Shown: positions 27,568-30,106 of the stretch, one piece after another
Layout of the letters: each line of letters begins with the position of its first letter
How positions within the stretch are numbered: position 1 is the stretch's first letter
DNA from: Lysobacter sp.
GTDB lineage: Bacteria; Pseudomonadota; Gammaproteobacteria; Xanthomonadales; Xanthomonadaceae
Assembly (NCBI GenBank): GCA_030151365.1
Contig: JASLDW010000001.1
Span: 1-30,106 of the forward strand
Direction: 5' to 3'
Length of the DNA stretch: 30,106 bases
Made by a program: the position numbers and the translations under genes
The notes under the pieces: model-generated
Databases searched by the model: none
The model's input: the letters and a program-made list of their open reading frames with translations, nothing else
What the model was told of the DNA's origin: nothing

Positions 27568-30106
27568 TTATTTTCGTTCAAATCTTTGAACACGCGAAAT
27601 ATTTCATTGGGGTGGACACCAGGCAATGTACTGATTACACCATTAGTTAGTCCCGCACTATCAGTTGCTGAGAATGCAGCTGTGACACAACTATTTTTTA
27701 CAACCCCATAGTCGTTTGTTTTTCCGTAATTTGCCAACGTTTCAAATACTCTTGAATACGTTCCTGCATCAACCGAGAACCATCTTATTGCAAAATGAGA
27801 GTCCCCCCGCAAGGCTTCCAAAAATAGGCCCGTATCGTTGTGAAGCGTCCCGTGCCCGTAAAATTCGAATAGCCCAGCCAAAGCCCCTTCACCTTCGGTC
27901 GGGTACCAGCCGAACGCAACAGGCTCTTGATTTGGCGCGAGCCCTCCGACAAAAACATGCCCCACCTTATGCTCTGATGAAGACTTCATCGCAATCAATG
28001 CAACCATATAGCCTTGACCTCCGGTATAAGGCTCATTATTCCTTCGGTTCCTTTCTGCTTGGCGCTTCTGTTTGCATTCGACATCCTGACACTCTGGGGG
28101 AGTTGACGAAGTTGGCCTGCTCTCTGCTCGCCCATCAGGATCGACAAATCGATAAGGATTGTTGGCGGCGTACGCAAAACGATTAAAACTCGTTCCCGTG
28201 TTCGCATTTGCCTGCACTGGATCGGTGCTATTAAACCTTCCGGTATCGCTGTCGTAATAGCGCTGTTGCATGTATGTCAGCCCAGTCTGACTGTCCATCA
28301 CATGTCCCGTGTAACCGACCCGATCGTTGTTCGGCTTCCCGATGACTTTTCCGTAGGGCTCATAGTCAGTTCTTTCGATCACTTGCCCTGCTTGGTTAGT
28401 AATTGCGACCGGACTCCCCAGCGCATCCGTGTGTTCGTATTTCAGCTGCCCCGTGCTTGTCGCGTAGTTGTATTCCAATCGCGCTAACACACTCCCGCCG
28501 AGGTAGACCTGCGAAATGTTCAGTGTCTGACGCTGATCCTGTTGGAACATGATCTGTCCCGTGCTGGCATACATCGACAGGATATTTCCGCCAACCGGGC
28601 TCCACTGCAGCACTCGCCGTCCCACGCCATCGTAGCGATAGCTCTCCTGCCCCGGAACATTTCTGAGTCTGTTGCCGTAGTCGAACTGGAAGCCTTGGCC
28701 ACCTTTCATCGCCAGGTTGCCTTGCGCGTCATAACTCAAATTAACAACGACTGTCCCTGCCGTGTTATTGATCTGCGTCAACCGATTGCTGGTGTCGTAA
28801 ATATAATTGGCATAGTCCTTGGCGCCATTGCCTAGCGTCCAACTGGTGATGTTGTCCAGTGCGTTGTAGCGGATACGGTGCCAGCAATCTCCGCCGAAAC
28901 TGCAAGACCCCGCATCGGTCAAGCGATCCAATCCGTCGTAGGTCAGCCAGCGGCTGTAATTTCCGCCCCGTTGATCGTCAGCAATGACCGTCGGATTGGC
29001 ATTGGCATCGTATGTGAAGCTGTAGTTGATCACTCCGCTATCGGTGCTGCGGGCAGGCAGCTGACGGGCGTTCTGGCTCATCGTATGGACGACGCCGTTG
29101 CCATAGGTGAACTGGCTAATCCCGCCATTGGGGTAATAACTTACCCCAGAAGCCAGCGTCCCCCAATTGCTGGTCACCTGTACCGGTTGTCCCAGCGCGT
29201 TATTGGTGAAGTTTGTCGAGAACCCATCCGGGTAGGTATTCGCCGCCACGCTGGCATTGGCATCATAGCCATAGCCAATGCTCCATGTGTACCAGCCTGT
29301 CTGGCCGGATGCTTCGCCAGCGAGCAGACGTCGATGGTTATAACTGTAGTTGTTGATGACCGGTGTGCCGTTGCCCGTGCTGTTGTAGGTGATGATCTGC
29401 GAGGCCAATCCGTCTGGCGTGTACTGCCAGCTCTGGTTGCCGACGCCATCGGGGAAGGACAGGGTCAACGCCCGGTTACGGGCGTCATAGCTGCGGTCGA
29501 TACGACGACCGGAGGATTGCGCCAGGACACGCGAGTTGGTGCACTCGCTGGCATTGCTGTAATTGCCCCCGCTCAAACCCGAGGCATGCCAGGCTAGATT
29601 TCCTGCTGCGTCGTAGTCCATCAGCGTGGCACCTGTTTCCGGCTCCAAGGTTTTGCACAGCTGCATGTAGCCGTCATAGGCGTAGTTGCGGGTGACGCTG
29701 ATGCTTGCGTTAGTGTGGTCGGTCTGGGTGATGGTCAGCGGCAGCCCGAAATAGTTGCGGGTGATGGTGACGTCCTTGTTCTCTGGTTGTGCACTCCACG
29801 CTAACTGCTCGTAACTCGGCTGGCCGTAAACCTGATAACCATTGGTGGTCTTGTAACCACGGGGATTGGTGGTACGAACTTGAAACCCGGTCAGATACTC
29901 GGTCGTGGTCGTGACTGGCGCGCCCAACTCCGAATCCTGCTGGACCTGTGTGACGCGATCCAATGAGTCGTAGGCCGTATGGACACCGATCGCACTGGGC
30001 GTTGCGGCGGGATTGCCCCAGGTGTTGTAGACGTTCGCATCCTGTGTGCGTTGTGGCAGCGACTGGAATATCACATGGCCATCCGCATCATAGCGTTTGA
30101 CGACCT
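27564..30106 (-). CDS. Rhs/YD-repeat protein with C-terminal toxin-like domain (5' end outside window)
   Basis: The open frame continues through the right edge (codons at the edge read R-Y-D-A-D-G-H-V), so only the C-terminal 847 or so residues are present. Many YD-type repeats are visible (Y-D-A-A-G-N-L, Y-D-A-Q-G-N-L, Y-D-G-L-D-R-L). The conserved Rhs core follows with Y-E-P-Y-G, V-G-Y-T-G-H, Q-R-Y-Y-D-S-D-T-G-R-F and D-P-D-G-R (28142-28128). After this comes a variable tip of about 187 residues (27567-28127). The tip has G-H-V-F-V (His codon 27959-27957), F-G-W-Y-P and N-S-C-V-T-A-A (Cys codon 27689-27687). This His-before-Cys order fits circularly permuted papain/NlpC-P60-like enzymes. 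Rhs proteins encapsulate and deliver such tips as interbacterial toxins. Confidence 0.9.
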   Translation of the reverse strand, partial: VVKRYDADGHVIFQSLPQRTQDANVYNTWGNPAATPSAIGVHTAYDSLDRVTQVQQDSELGAPVTTTTEYLTGFQVRTTNPRGYKTTNGYQVYGQPSYEQLAWSAQPENKDVTITRNYFGLPLTITQTDHTNASISVTRNYAYDGYMQLCKTLEPETGATLMDYDAAGNLAWHASGLSGGNYSNASECTNSRVLAQSSGRRIDRSYDARNRALTLSFPDGVGNQSWQYTPDGLASQIITYNSTGNGTPVINNYSYNHRRLLAGEASGQTGWYTWSIGYGYDANASVAANTYPDGFSTNFTNNALGQPVQVTSNWGTLASGVSYYPNGGISQFTYGNGVVHTMSQNARQLPARSTDSGVINYSFTYDANANPTVIADDQRGGNYSRWLTYDGLDRLTDAGSCSFGGDCWHRIRYNALDNITSWTLGNGAKDYANYIYDTSNRLTQINNTAGTVVVNLSYDAQGNLAMKGGQGFQFDYGNRLRNVPGQESYRYDGVGRRVLQWSPVGGNILSMYASTGQIMFQQDQRQTLNISQVYLGGSVLARLEYNYATSTGQLKYEHTDALGSPVAITNQAGQVIERTDYEPYGKVIGKPNNDRVGYTGHVMDSQTGLTYMQQRYYDSDTGRFNSTDPVQANANTGTSFNRFAYAANNPYRFVDPDGRAESRPTSSTPPECQDVECKQKRQAERNRRNNEPYTGGQGYMVALIAMKSSSEHKVGHVFVGGLAPNQEPVAFGWYPTEGEGALAGLFEFYGHGTLHNDTGLFLEALRGDSHFAIRWFSVDAGTYSRVFETLANYGKTNDYGVVKNSCVTAAFSATDSAGLTNGVISTLPGVHPNEIFRVFKDLNENK

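Noticed and set aside
28878..29597. Plus-strand open frame (239 codons) opposite the Rhs repeats
   Set aside because: It is a mirror of the YD-repeat coding strand; its Ile/Ala/Val-rich composition follows from the repeats.

Overview
The window is about 30 kb of high-GC bacterial chromosome. Its gene content (SMC/ScpAB, BolA-YciI, RluB, a complete System I cytochrome c maturation operon, an azurin, and a TIGR04325-type methyltransferase) and its codon use suggest a gammaproteobacterium of the Xanthomonadaceae/Lysobacteraceae. The family assignment is an inference. I saw no rRNA, tRNA, CRISPR array or insertion sequence.

Layout. (1) 1-6000, mostly housekeeping: the N-terminus of smc on the minus strand at the left edge, a small secreted protein, a minus-strand yciI-bolA pair, a five-helix membrane protein, then scpA, a small Cys-rich secreted protein, scpB and rluB in a tightly packed plus-strand run. 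(2) 6000-12030, accessory: an orphan TIGR04325 methyltransferase, then a two-gene unit (tandem AAA+ ATPase plus WYL-domain regulator) facing a second two-gene unit (HEPN-motif protein plus PD-(D/E)XK nuclease). The nuclease gene is markedly AT-rich. The set resembles an uncharacterised defence module. (3) 12150-15520, minus strand: omega-amidase, a membrane-anchored MsrA-thioredoxin-MsrB fusion, and a methionine/glutamine-type aminotransferase. Together these look like a methionine repair and salvage cluster. (4) 15578-23375: a DUF3293-like protein and ccmA-B, an azurin lipoprotein, then ccmC-D-E-F-G-H-I, with nearly every junction a stop/start overlap. A thiol dioxygenase and a small secreted protein follow. 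(5) 24572-26915: an intrinsic terminator, then on the minus strand an ECF42-type sigma factor operon (DGPF protein, DHFR-like reductase, sigma factor) with a recognisable ECF42-type promoter. (6) 26990-30106: an AT-richer block with a small lipoprotein overlapping the 3' end of a large Rhs/YD-repeat gene that runs off the right edge. The Rhs C-terminus looks like a permuted papain/NlpC-P60-like toxin and the lipoprotein is a candidate periplasmic immunity protein.

The most promising candidates for undescribed biology are the AAA+/WYL plus HEPN/PD-(D/E)XK cluster and the Rhs toxin-lipoprotein pair. The azurin lodged inside the ccm operon and the MsrA-Trx-MsrB domain order are also unusual.
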